DNA of 64,000 nucleotides from Thermaurantimonas aggregans (GTDB lineage Bacteria; Bacteroidota; Bacteroidia; Flavobacteriales; Schleiferiaceae): NCBI RefSeq assembly GCF_003851885.1, contig NZ_BHZE01000003.1, positions 1 to 64,000 of the forward strand, read 5' to 3'. Shown piece by piece: positions 49,247 to 57,500 of this stretch (position 1 is its first letter; each line of letters starts with the position of its first letter). The notes under the pieces were generated by a model. It saw only the letters and a program-made list of their open reading frames with translations, ran no database searches and was not told where the DNA came from. The position numbers and the translations under genes were made by a program.

Positions 49247-49372
49247 CAGCCGTTTGCCGCAATGGGGGCTGACGTGGTTAAATCAAGTGCAGTGCTTCTA
49301 TCAACATTTGTGCTTGGTTGACAGTGAAGTGCTCCGAAATCCCCCACTGCGGCAAGCGGCAAAACGTTGTGT
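49235..49372 (+). repeat. attC-like site closing cassette 7
   Basis: Box CACAGCAGGTAAC (complement of the start GTTACCTGCTATG at 12 of 13), arms CCGTTTGCCGCAATGGGGG and CCCCCACTGCGGCAAGCGG, inner GGTTGACAGTGAAGTGCTCCG, junction AAAACG|TTGTGTGC. Cut point after G49366. Confidence 0.92.
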
Positions 49373-49437
49373 GCAATGTTTTCGGAAAACGCCTAAATTT
49401 TGACACTCCTAAAAATTTAATTTTCTTTGCAAGAAAA

Positions 49438-49908
49438 ATGAATGTAAACATCATTACATACAATATTGAACATAAAAACTACATTGTAGAAATTTTTAAA
49501 TCTAACTGTCCTAAATATTTTGACATAAATGATTTGGACGACTTGCTCGATTTTTTGGACAAATACGCTGACGAAAATTTTAAAGTTTTAATTATTGACA
49601 ACGAAATTATTGGTTGCGGAGGACATTATGTAAACGAAAATGAGAAAATATTTGGAATAGCTTGGGTAATGTTTAAGAGGAATTCATTAGGATTGAGGAA
49701 GTTTTTAACCGTTTCCAATATCTTCTTTGAGCATCTAATGGAAAATATAAGAAATGAAAATAAGCCTTTTGACATTTTAATTAACACAACTCAACTACTT
49801 GAAAAAACGTTTAATAATTTTGGATTTTACACGGAGAAAATTATAAAAAATGGATTTGGAGATAATTTAGACCATTACGTAATGCGAAAAAAAATAGTTG
49901 AAAATTAA
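49438..49908 (+). CDS. GNAT family N-acetyltransferase
   Basis: 156-residue protein with the GNAT layout: strands NVNIITYNIEHKN and KVLIIDNEIIGCGGHYV (motif D/A start), IFGIAWVMFKRNSLGLRKFL as the A/B region where acetyl-CoA binds, and FNNFGFYTEKI near the C-terminus (the common asn-phe-gly-phe end). Substrate unknown. The start at 49438 is preferred; an upstream start would lie within the attC. Sole gene of cassette 8. Confidence 0.75.
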   Translation: MNVNIITYNIEHKNYIVEIFKSNCPKYFDINDLDDLLDFLDKYADENFKVLIIDNEIIGCGGHYVNENEKIFGIAWVMFKRNSLGLRKFLTVSNIFFEHLMENIRNENKPFDILINTTQLLEKTFNNFGFYTEKIIKNGFGDNLDHYVMRKKIVEN

Positions 49909-49931
49909 CACTGCACATAACACGGGTAACT
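49909..49931 (+). repeat. First box of the attC closing cassette 8, interrupted by an insertion
   Basis: CACTGCACATAAC matches the complement of the cassette start GTTGTGTGCAATG at 11 of 13. ACGGGTAACT follows, then an insertion-sequence end. Confidence 0.8.
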
Positions 49932-50565
49932 GTTGCACAACCTCTATTTAAATGCTATTTCTCAGCTTTTGAGTTTAATTTCAACAGCATTAGGCCTGTT
50001 TTAAACTACCCTTTATTTTACAACCGATTTTCTCATTTTAATTTTTGACTGGCCTATGTCAGCTCTAATGTGGTTTATAACCTTCTATTAAAAAATTTTT
50101 CCTTGCTTGCCATTCTATCTGGGGTTTCAACATGGATTGCGCTTTGCTTTGAGCTTTTCTTTTGATGAAGTTTATATATTTCTTCAGGTTATAACTCAAC
50201 GCACTGAATAATACATGCTTGTTCGCTCCACTCATCCCTCGGGTGTTCACTCTCCGAAGATTCATATAGTTCAGCAGCAGCGTGCCCAATACCGGCTCTA
50301 CCGTTTTGCTTCTGATTTTACACATTGCATTCTTTGCCATAATACTTCGCTATAGTCTTACACAAAAAGTGTAGTTCAACTGCTTAAGACAACTTGCGAT
50401 AAAATTTACCTTCAGGTACCATAAGGTCAATATGCAGCTTAAACATTATGAGATATAATTTTTTTCTGCTCTTCAAATTTCGATTTTTACCAATTATTTT
50501 TCAATAAATTTTCCTTCTTCTAGCTTGTATTTAACTAATTTAGGTCGTCAGAATCACAGGGACAG
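49932..50565 (-). mobile_element. Remnant of an IS1182-family insertion sequence
   Basis: Terminal repeat GTTGCACAAC at 49932-49941 followed by the 3' end of a leftward transposase gene. The other end is missing; the attC continues at about 50566. Confidence 0.75.
50065..50340 (-). pseudogene. C-terminal fragment of an IS1182-type transposase
   Basis: The 91-residue frame (IRSKTVEPVLGTLLLNYMNL, RRVNTRGMSGANKHVLFSAL) is the end of a DDE transposase with the conserved catalytic glutamate region TVEPVLG. The N-terminal two thirds and the upstream end are lost, so the element cannot move by itself. Confidence 0.8.
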
Positions 50566-50690
50566 CCGTTTTCCGCAATGGGGACTGATGTGGTTAAATC
50601 AAAAGTAATACTACTATCAACATTTGTGCTTTGTTGACAGTTTAGTGCTCCAGACCGAAACCTCTTAGTAGGTACAAAAATCGCACGAAC
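50566..50690 (+). repeat. Continuation of the interrupted attC (right part damaged)
   Basis: ACAGCCGTTTTCCGCAATGG resembles the left arm of cassette 7's site (CAGCCGTTTGCCGCAATGG). TTGTTGACAGTTTAGTGCTCC follows, then CCGAAACC without a GTT junction. The right arm is deleted. Confidence 0.65.
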
Positions 50691-50889
50691 GCGATGGCGG
50701 AAAACGTCAATTGTACTAAAAAAATAAATACGATGTTTTTAATCAACAATTTTAAAATTTATCTACAATCATCCATTTAATTCTGATAACAAATTTGGCG
50801 GAATAATGAGATTCCTGAAATGGCAAATTAATTGTCGTTAAAATCCTTATCCGATTGTATATTCTTTTACTGAAAATTCAAAATTTATA
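50691..50889. other. AT-rich spacer
   Basis: No gene or repeat supported. Confidence 0.4.
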
Positions 50890-51612
50890 ATGTGGAGGGG
50901 TTTGGCTGGTGCCACAGGAAATCTCTACTGTGGTTAGGTTGAAAACGATGAAATGGCATTTCTTCTGCACTTTTTACGACCAGAAGATTTTATTGTTGAT
51001 GTAGGAGCAAATGTGGGTGTCTTCACTATTTTGGCTTTTGCAGAAGTTAAAGCAACCACAATAGCAATCGTGCCTGTTCCTTAGACTTTTAAACACTTGA
51101 TGGATAATGTTTTGATCAACAAAATACAGGACAAAGTAAAAGCATTGAATATTGGCCTAAGTAGCAGTAAAGGATTGTTAAAATTTACACAGGAGTTAGA
51201 TGCCGTGGATCATTTAGTAACCGAAAATGAAACAAATACCATCGATGTTGAAATTAACTCACTAGATTCAATTTTGATAACCGAGCAATTTCCTGTTCTG
51301 ATAAAAATTGATGTCGAAGGATTTGAAACAGAAGTTTTAAATGGTGCCACAATAACTTTAGCTGACAAAACATTAAAGGTAACAATAATAGAACTAAAGG
51401 GTTCTGGTTAAAGGTATGGTTATAACGAAAATCAAATTCACCATTAATTAATTGAATACGGATTTAAACCTTACAGCTACGATCCTAAACTAAGACAAAT
51501 AATTAAATTAGATACCTTTGGAACTAATAACACAATCTATTTAAGTGATACAGAATTTGTTAACAACAACATTAAAACTTCAAGACGGAAAAAAATCGGC
51601 AACACTCAATAA
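50890..51612 (+). pseudogene. FkbM-family methyltransferase, inactivated by four nonsense codons
   Basis: A single frame with no shifts, broken by TAG, TAG, TAA and TAA. It encodes the FkbM pattern: SAM-binding DFIVDVGANVGVFTILAF, then IEINSLDSI-type region (VEINSLDSILITEQFPVLIK) and DVEGFETEVLNGA. Several stops occur where CAG or CAA would fit, i.e. C-to-T changes. FkbM enzymes O-methylate sugars of surface polysaccharides. The gene is dead in this genome. Confidence 0.75.
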
Positions 51613-51913
51613 GTGGTGTAAAACATTTTTCTGGCATCTAAGTGTCAGATAACCAAAGAGATAAAGCTGATTATATCTGTTGCAGATTTTCCGAACATCC
51701 TAAAAGTTTACAAGTAGCCAAAGTGCGGTTTTTTGTTTCTAACGTTGCGATTGTAGGCGTAAAAGCGGAGTTTTTATGAAGGGTCTTACTTGTAGATCGG
51801 TCTAATCCCGCTAATGAACATTTTGCTATTAGTACTCATCAGCGTATAGGAAGTACTTGACACTAAAACTTTGTGTAATAATCGCTTTTAAACTCCTTGT
51901 TCTATCTGTTGCG
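51613..51913. other. Spacer with no supported gene
   Basis: Contains CTAACGTTGCGATTG-like text that loosely recalls an attC junction, but no arms are present. Otherwise featureless. Confidence 0.35.
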
Positions 51914-52426
51914 TTATTTTTCACATTCCTTCTTTAATAATTCAAGCCATGTGTGCATACCTTTTTCCAGGTTCTTATTGAAGGACTTTTTAAAGAGTTT
52001 TGCCAGGAAACCGTCCATACTTTCATCCACCGTAACCATAGTTTGTCCGTTAATTTCCGTTAATGTCCAGTTGTGAATCGCAAACATACCCGTTGCTTTT
52101 CCTGTCCAGCCAAACCTTTTAAAAGGCTCAACCGTGTGAAGCGTAGAGTGAATTTTTACTCCCCCGGTTTTCCAATCAAAAGTTGTTTCCGGCAGTAACT
52201 CACCATTCAGTTTCGGATTATGAATCTCGGTTTGCCAGGTATTCCAATTGTCAATATCTGTTAAGATTTTCCAAACCCGTTCGCTACTTGCGTTAATAGT
52301 GATGCTTTTGCTGCATTTTACGGGTGCCTTGTTGTTGATGCTTTTCATTTTGCCGTTATTTTGTGCAAATAAGCCTGCAGAAATGATCAGGCTATTTACA
52401 GTTAGTAAAATGGATTTTAAGTACAT
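51914..52426 (-). CDS. SRPBCC (START/Bet v1-like) family protein, exported
   Basis: 170 residues from the chosen ATG, with a signal-like N-terminus (LKSILLTVNSLIISAGLFAQ) followed by the ligand-binding helix-grip domain: ITINASSERVWKILTDIDNW near residue 42, FDWKTGGVKIHS, and the long C-terminal helix LEKGMHTWLELLKKE. The family binds small hydrophobic ligands. Codons upstream of this ATG are dispensable because the signal peptide starts here. It lies downstream of a Crp/Fnr regulator on the same strand (60 bases), a common pairing where the regulator controls its neighbour. Confidence 0.8.
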   Translation of the reverse strand: MYLKSILLTVNSLIISAGLFAQNNGKMKSINNKAPVKCSKSITINASSERVWKILTDIDNWNTWQTEIHNPKLNGELLPETTFDWKTGGVKIHSTLHTVEPFKRFGWTGKATGMFAIHNWTLTEINGQTMVTVDESMDGFLAKLFKKSFNKNLEKGMHTWLELLKKECEK

Positions 52427-52486
52427 GATCGTTTGTTTTAACGATGCAAAGGACACCATAAAATCAGGAACTACACTTGATAAAAA

Positions 52487-53065
52487 TCAAGAAGTTTTGC
52501 CTAAGGTTTTTTTTCTGATTCGGCTCAATGTTTCAGGTGTCATACCAAGCATTGAGGCCAGGTATTGCAACGGCACTTGATTGAACAGTTCTTTATTAAA
52601 AGTAAAAAGTTGGTTATAGCGCTCTTCCGCTGTAAGTGCAATATGTTGTATAATCCTGTCTTCTAAAACGGTGAAGCATTTTGCGATGAAAAGTTTTTCT
52701 AACTCGGTCCATTTGGGTACGATTTGTCCTATTTGTTCATAGTCTTTTTTATGAATTACGTACAGTTCGCAATCTGTGAGGGCCTGAATGTTCCAACGAG
52801 CTGTTTGCAGAAATAGAAAACTGGCCAAATCCACCATGAAATACCCCCTGGTTGAAATCCATTTCGTTACTTCTTTGCCATCTATGTAAACAAACTCCCT
52901 AACCATACCTTGCTCAACAAATCCGAGTTTATCGGAATAGGTTCCGGCTTTCAGAAAAAAGTCTCCTTTTTTCAGGGTTAATGGTTTGAAATATGAACGG
53001 ATCTTTATTAGATCGTCCTCATTTACGGAAAAGAAATTTTGTATTTGTTTTTCCAATTCAGTCAT
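52487..53065 (-). CDS. Crp/Fnr family transcriptional regulator
   Basis: 192 residues. N-terminal cyclic-nucleotide-binding-like beta barrel (LTLKKGDFFLKAGTYSDKLGFVEQGMVREF) and C-terminal helix-turn-helix (PLQYLASMLGMTPETLSRIRKK). No FNR cysteine cluster is seen, so the effector is more likely a small molecule or none. Probably regulates the SRPBCC gene downstream. Intact, unlike most of the surrounding genes. Confidence 0.85.
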   Translation of the reverse strand: MTELEKQIQNFFSVNEDDLIKIRSYFKPLTLKKGDFFLKAGTYSDKLGFVEQGMVREFVYIDGKEVTKWISTRGYFMVDLASFLFLQTARWNIQALTDCELYVIHKKDYEQIGQIVPKWTELEKLFIAKCFTVLEDRIIQHIALTAEERYNQLFTFNKELFNQVPLQYLASMLGMTPETLSRIRKKTLGKTS

Positions 53066-53139
53066 ACTTTTTGGTAGTTTTTCAGTGATCGAAACATTTT
53101 ATTTCGTGTATACAATTACACCAATGCTGCTGTTGAAAC

Positions 53140-53262
53140 CTTACAAGATTACCGAAGCCCGATTTTCAACATTCTCAGGGAGTTTGATGCTGGCAAAAAT
53201 ATCCAGGGTATTGCCCGCGATCGCTGGATTTCGAAAGCTGCCATTTACAACAGGAAGGCAGC
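53140..53262 (+). pseudogene. Fragment of an IS3-type transposase OrfA
   Basis: Frame text ILREFDAGKNIQGIARD and WISKAAIYNRKA matches the helix-turn-helix of IS3-family OrfA (usual form: DIAREHGISKATIYNWK). No OrfB follows. Short remnant. Confidence 0.5.
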
Positions 53263-53299
53263 ACCGCAGCTGAATAGAAGCATAAACTTTCAATTTTGC

Positions 53300-53333
53300 T
53301 CGTTACCCGTCATTACGCCAAACCGCTGTGCTT
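53300..53333 (-). repeat. attC fragment, reverse orientation (inner part)
   Basis: Read on the minus strand: AGCGGTTTGGCGTAATGACGGG, matching the left arm of cassette 5's site (AGCGGCTTGGCGTAATGGCGGG). It is separated from its first box (53805-53830) by the miniature element. Confidence 0.6.
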
Positions 53334-53804
53334 GTTGCACAACATTAACTGTTTCAAACATACAGAAAACTTTGAAGTGGAAAAAATTTTGTTTTTTATG
53401 GTTATAAAAAATTGAATATTAATATATTAAGCTGTTTGATTGCTGCGATTTGCGTACTTTTATGGTATGCAAGGAAGAAAAAATTTCACTCAAAAAATGT
53501 TTTACCAGGTTAGTCTGGATGAGAACTGGTGAAATAATGCTACGCCCTCAAAAAACTGATGAAATGGAGTCGAAAAAGGGTGAAAATTGCCATAAAAGCC
53601 CTATCCAAAGACCCACCATTAAGCCCAAAACTACAAAACGTGGAAATTAATCTTTTTCAATGGGTGACAAAAGCCGTTAAAGCGTTCTCTTTCAGAACAA
53701 TCATTTTTACAAGATAAATGTAAACTACACCTCAAAAGACCTAAAAATCAGTCATTTTTTAATGAAGTTTGAAGTGATTTGAAAGAATTAGGTAGTTGTG
53801 CAAC
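53334..53804 (+). mobile_element. Miniature IS1182-like element, copy A (471 bp)
   Basis: Terminal inverted repeats GTTGCACAAC/GTTGTGCAAC. Inside, ATG at 53467 opens MQGRKNFTQKMFYQVSLDEN, the conserved start of IS1182-type transposases, stopping after 21 codons. Nothing else of the transposase remains, so it is a deletion derivative dependent on a full-length element. A second copy is at 62744-63212. Confidence 0.82.
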
Positions 53805-53830
53805 GGTTACGCCTGTTGGGTGCTGGTGTT
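53805..53830 (-). repeat. First box of a reverse attC, flanking miniature element A
   Basis: On the minus strand CCAGCACCCAAC, then AGGCGTAACC and the element end. It closes the helicase-operon cassette (read leftward). Confidence 0.6.
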
Positions 53831-54050
53831 CTGTCTGCTCGTCTTTGAAAACCATTGTCAGTATTGAGTTTTCGTATTATTGTCTGTCGGGTTGTGCGTT
53901 GCGTTTTTTATTTATTTTGAAGGGTCAGGAAATTTTTTAAAAACAATTTTTCTCTGCCTTGGCTTTGCAAACTCCCTGCCTGCCGGCAGGCAGGTTTGAC
54001 AAAGCTTTGCCTTGTGGGGCGCTGGCAATGTGCTTACAAAATGCGTTGGG
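53831..54050 (-). other. Trailer of the helicase operon with 20-bp palindrome
   Basis: Minus-strand counterpart of the type III trailer (45724-45936), with the shared blocks GACCCTTCAAAATAAATAAA and CACAACCCGACAGACAA. It contains a perfect palindrome CCTGCCTGCCGGCAGGCAGG at 53975-53994, absent from the other copy. Confidence 0.6.
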
Positions 54051-54512
54051 TCATACGATTTTAATTAGTGGTTTCTCAGTTCCTTTCAGTAGTTCTTCCA
54101 ACTGTCCGCCAGGGCTTGCGTAACCAATGGTGATTTGGTCTGCAAGGTTGGTCATTAGTTGGTTGCGTAGCTGTGCGTTTTGGCTGCTTACCCGTTTTAC
54201 CGATTTATCAAAGGGTGTGATGATGAGCAATCTGCCTTGTTCCAATGGTTTTACAAATTCAGGTTCTACTTTTTCTTTTAGCCCTCTTGCCAATGCCAAT
54301 ATGATGGGCTGTTTGCCTTTGAGCAGATAATGCAACACATCTTTTTCTATTTGGCTGTGAAAACCACTGATAACACAATTTCCTTTTTCTCTTTGCTCTA
54401 TGGCCCAATCATAGCATTTCAATACCACCGATGCAGGCACTTGGCGGCTGCATAAAAAAGCTGTTTTCGGTAGCTTTAAAAGGTCGGTATTGCCAAGGTT
54501 TTCTATAATCAT
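54051..54512 (-). CDS. DprA-like Rossmann-fold protein
   Basis: 153 residues. Resembles the SMF/DprA core domain without its flanking parts: FLCSRQVPASVVLKCYDWA, CVISGFHSQIEKDVLHYLLK, QPIILALARGL and LLIITPFDKSVKRVS. DprA binds ssDNA and loads RecA during transformation; stand-alone relatives are found in defence operons. Last gene of a leftward four-gene operon, overlapping the methyltransferase gene by 4 bases. Function in the system unknown. Confidence 0.75.
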   Translation of the reverse strand: MIIENLGNTDLLKLPKTAFLCSRQVPASVVLKCYDWAIEQREKGNCVISGFHSQIEKDVLHYLLKGKQPIILALARGLKEKVEPEFVKPLEQGRLLIITPFDKSVKRVSSQNAQLRNQLMTNLADQITIGYASPGGQLEELLKGTEKPLIKIV

Positions 54513-57500
54513 TCTTCGTCTACTTCTTTGCCCATTCTGAATTTCAAATCATAGTTAAGAATGAACTCTAATTCTTTTTCATTTAAGCCATAATACTCTG
54601 CTAAAGCAATATCAATTTCATCAATAATCCCTTTTGACTTTTGAGGAAAAAACTGTTGAAATTCAACATCACCAGTTTGGTATCTTGCTTGTTGCATTAT
54701 AGAATTTTTGTCTAAATCCTTCATAAGTTTATTACAAACAGATAAAAGCTTCTTTTTTATTTTCTCGGAAAGCTTATCAATATCAACAGGAAATTCTTTT
54801 AAATCACTTGGATTGTTAGTTCGAGCATCAGAATGCATAACATAATACCAATAATAAATTGAACTATTTAAAATGGCGACAGTGATTTGTAGCGTTGTGT
54901 TATCATTGAAGTATAGATAACTTTCTCTTGAAGACACACCAGGCTTACTATTGAGTATAAATTTCGGTTGAAAGTCAGTAATTATTTTCCAGTATCTACC
55001 ACCACTATTGCGATAGTATAAATAATGATTAGTTTTGTTTCTTGATGTAAAAAAACCAATGTTCTTTTTTATTGCTCGTAGTTTTTTAATAATTGAAAGT
55101 TCTTCAGTTGAGCTAATCTTTGGAACAATTCCTTTTATTATGGTTGATTTTGCTTCTGTGTAAGAAATGTTTTCAAATAAAAACTCACGGAATGTGGAGT
55201 TCCATTTGTAGTAGTAGGTAGTATATATTTTTTTGATGTTTGTTTTGACTTGTTTTCTAAACAATGAAATTACTAAGTTCCGCTCTGCTCCTTCAAAAAG
55301 TTTGCTTGGTCTTTCAGCATAATAGCTTAAAAATATTTCCGAACAATTTTCAAATTCAAATTCTTGAAATGAAGCCATCCTGTCCGTGCAATACGCACTC
55401 AAAGGAATGATCATCCCATTATAAGAACCATCTTTTTGAATTTTTATTGAACGTTCAATTACAAAAGAGTATAAATTACCTGAAGATAAACATTCATAAT
55501 CTTTGAGAATGTAGTTTTTTTTCGCAGTTGAATACTCGACATAAGGCGGATTTCCAATGATTACATCAAAACCACCCTTCGACTGGCTCAGGGCATCGCC
55601 ATTTCCCTGAACTATCTCATAAAACTCCGCAAACCAGTGAAAAGGTTGGTGGGTTTGCAGCCAGTGTGTGTATTTTTCTTTGTTTGTAATGTCAATGCCA
55701 TAGTGTGCTTTAGCCAAAAGCTGGTCGAGTTCGACAGTGAGTTGTTTCAGCCGGATGTGGAGTTCGTCTTTGGCTTGCTTAAAATCGCTGTGGTTGTCGC
55801 CTGTGGTGAGTTGTATTTCTTTAAAGCGTTTGAAGGTACGGGCAACGATGTCGCACTTTTCTTTGATTTTTTCAGTGTCATTATCAAAATCCAGCTTTCC
55901 TGCAAAAGCATTTTGTAGTTCTGCTTCTGTGGCAAAGCCAACCAACGTATTTCCTGCACGGATGTTAAAATCGATATCAGGCAATGGTTCTAAACCTAAA
56001 TTGGGTTTGCGGTAATCGGCTTCTACGGTGGCTACCAGTTTCAGGAACAAACGCAGTTTGGCAATCTCCACGGCTTCTTTCATAATGTCCACACCATACA
56101 AATTCTGCAGGATAATGCTTTTGTAAATGAAGTATTGCAGGTTGGGATGTTCGGGACTTTTTACCTGTGCCAGCGTTTCTTCAAAAAACTTGTATTTGCC
56201 TTTGGGCGCTTCGGCAACAAAGTTTTCCATGCGTTGCAAACAAGCCTCATAAAGCGGTTCTAAAATGTTCATGGCCGCAAACAAAAATGCACCGGAGCCG
56301 CAGGTGGGATCAAGGATGGTAACGCTGTTGAGCGCTTTGTAGAAGTGTTTGAGCAGTTCGGGGTCGTTGGTGTTTTCTACCACATCTTGTGCAAACTGGC
56401 GAATGTTCAGGTTGTAGGTAATAAAGTCGTTGATTTGGGTTATTTCGCCTGCCTCGATTTTTTTGCGAAGTTCCCAATAGCGTTTTCTGCGTTCTATGAG
56501 TTCGCGATAAATTTCTGTGGGCAGGGCTATATTTGTAGGGGCAGGCTTATTCCACTCTTTACGCAGTTCCCACAGGTGCGGGCCTTCGCCTGAAACGGGT
56601 TTGTCTTTCAGGTCGGGGCGAAAGCCGGCTCGAATTTCTTCGGGCAAATCGTTCCATAGTGGATGATGCGGGTCGTCAATGCTTACGGAAGTTCCAAAAT
56701 CGAGGTTTTCTATGTCAGTGCCTTTTTTCACTGCATCGTAGATGTAGCAGCCGCCACTTTGCTTTACCATTTGCCATATTTCACCTTCAGGATTAAACGC
56801 CTTAGGGTAATGCCGTTGGGTTTCGTCAAACAACCAGGGGATGATGCAATTTTTGCTGATGTAGTCGGTAATGTCTTCTTTGGTATAGTAGGCACCCATT
56901 TGGGCGCGGTCGTTGATGTATTTCTCAAAAATATAGCCGATTACATCGGGGTTGATGTCTCTTCCGCTGGCGGTGTGGCGGGTATCTAAATGCCATTCGT
57001 ATTGATCGAAAAAATCAAACAGGCGTTCAAAGGCTTGGTCGTCAATGTCAATGTTTGTATTGTTTTTTTCAATTTCGTGTTCGTCAAACAAACCACCATT
57101 CAGGTAAGGGATTTTGCCTAATTCAATTTTGGTAGCCGGGCTATGGTTGGGTTCGTTCAATCCTTTATGGAACAGCACCAACAGGAAATCGCGATAAAAA
57201 GAGTAGAATTTTATTTTTTCTTTCTTTGATTTACACTCGTTGAGTTTATCTCGCAGGTAGTTTTTGTTGTTGTCTAAGAATCCTTTTTTTTGAATGAAGT
57301 AGCAAAACATTAGGCGGTTCAGCATCAAGGAGGCATACCATTCCTGCTCTGTTCTGTCGGTAATGCCTTGAATGAAGGAGAGAAATGCTCCGTGTTCTTT
57401 TTTGAATTTTTCGTAGAACTGCTTGGTAACTTTCTCGTTGTTTTGTTGGAAATTTTCTGCTATGCGTCTTGTAACATCTACAATCGTGATATGTTCTTCT

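Larger units (their letters stand above)
23390..50690 (+). mobile_element. Integron-like cassette array with divergent tyrosine recombinase
   Basis: The layout is that of an integron: a minus-strand tyrosine recombinase, an attI-like junction at 24630, and rightward cassettes each closed by a structured attC-like site of about 140 bp. Intact junctions (G before TT) lie at 26460, 28179, 40485, 46068, 46950 and 49366, with one-sided remains at 30170, 31436-31575, 39388 and 49921. Cassette starts and ends are mutually complementary, for example GTTACCTGCTATG against CACAGCAGGTAAC. The stretch from about 30.2 to 39.4 kb is damaged. The right end is set where the last forward attC fragment fades. 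The recombinase is not a textbook IntI, so functional linkage is inferred from position and site architecture. Confidence 0.8.

Noticed and set aside
26324-49372. The regularly placed repeats as a CRISPR array or as REP elements
   Set aside because: Repeat spacing is 0.9-5.6 kb with genes between, the arms form one long hairpin, and start/end complementarity is cassette-specific. No cas genes are present.
51740-51800. CTAACGTTGCGATTG as an attC junction or inverted core
   Set aside because: Short palindromic similarity only, without arms or the shared inner text.
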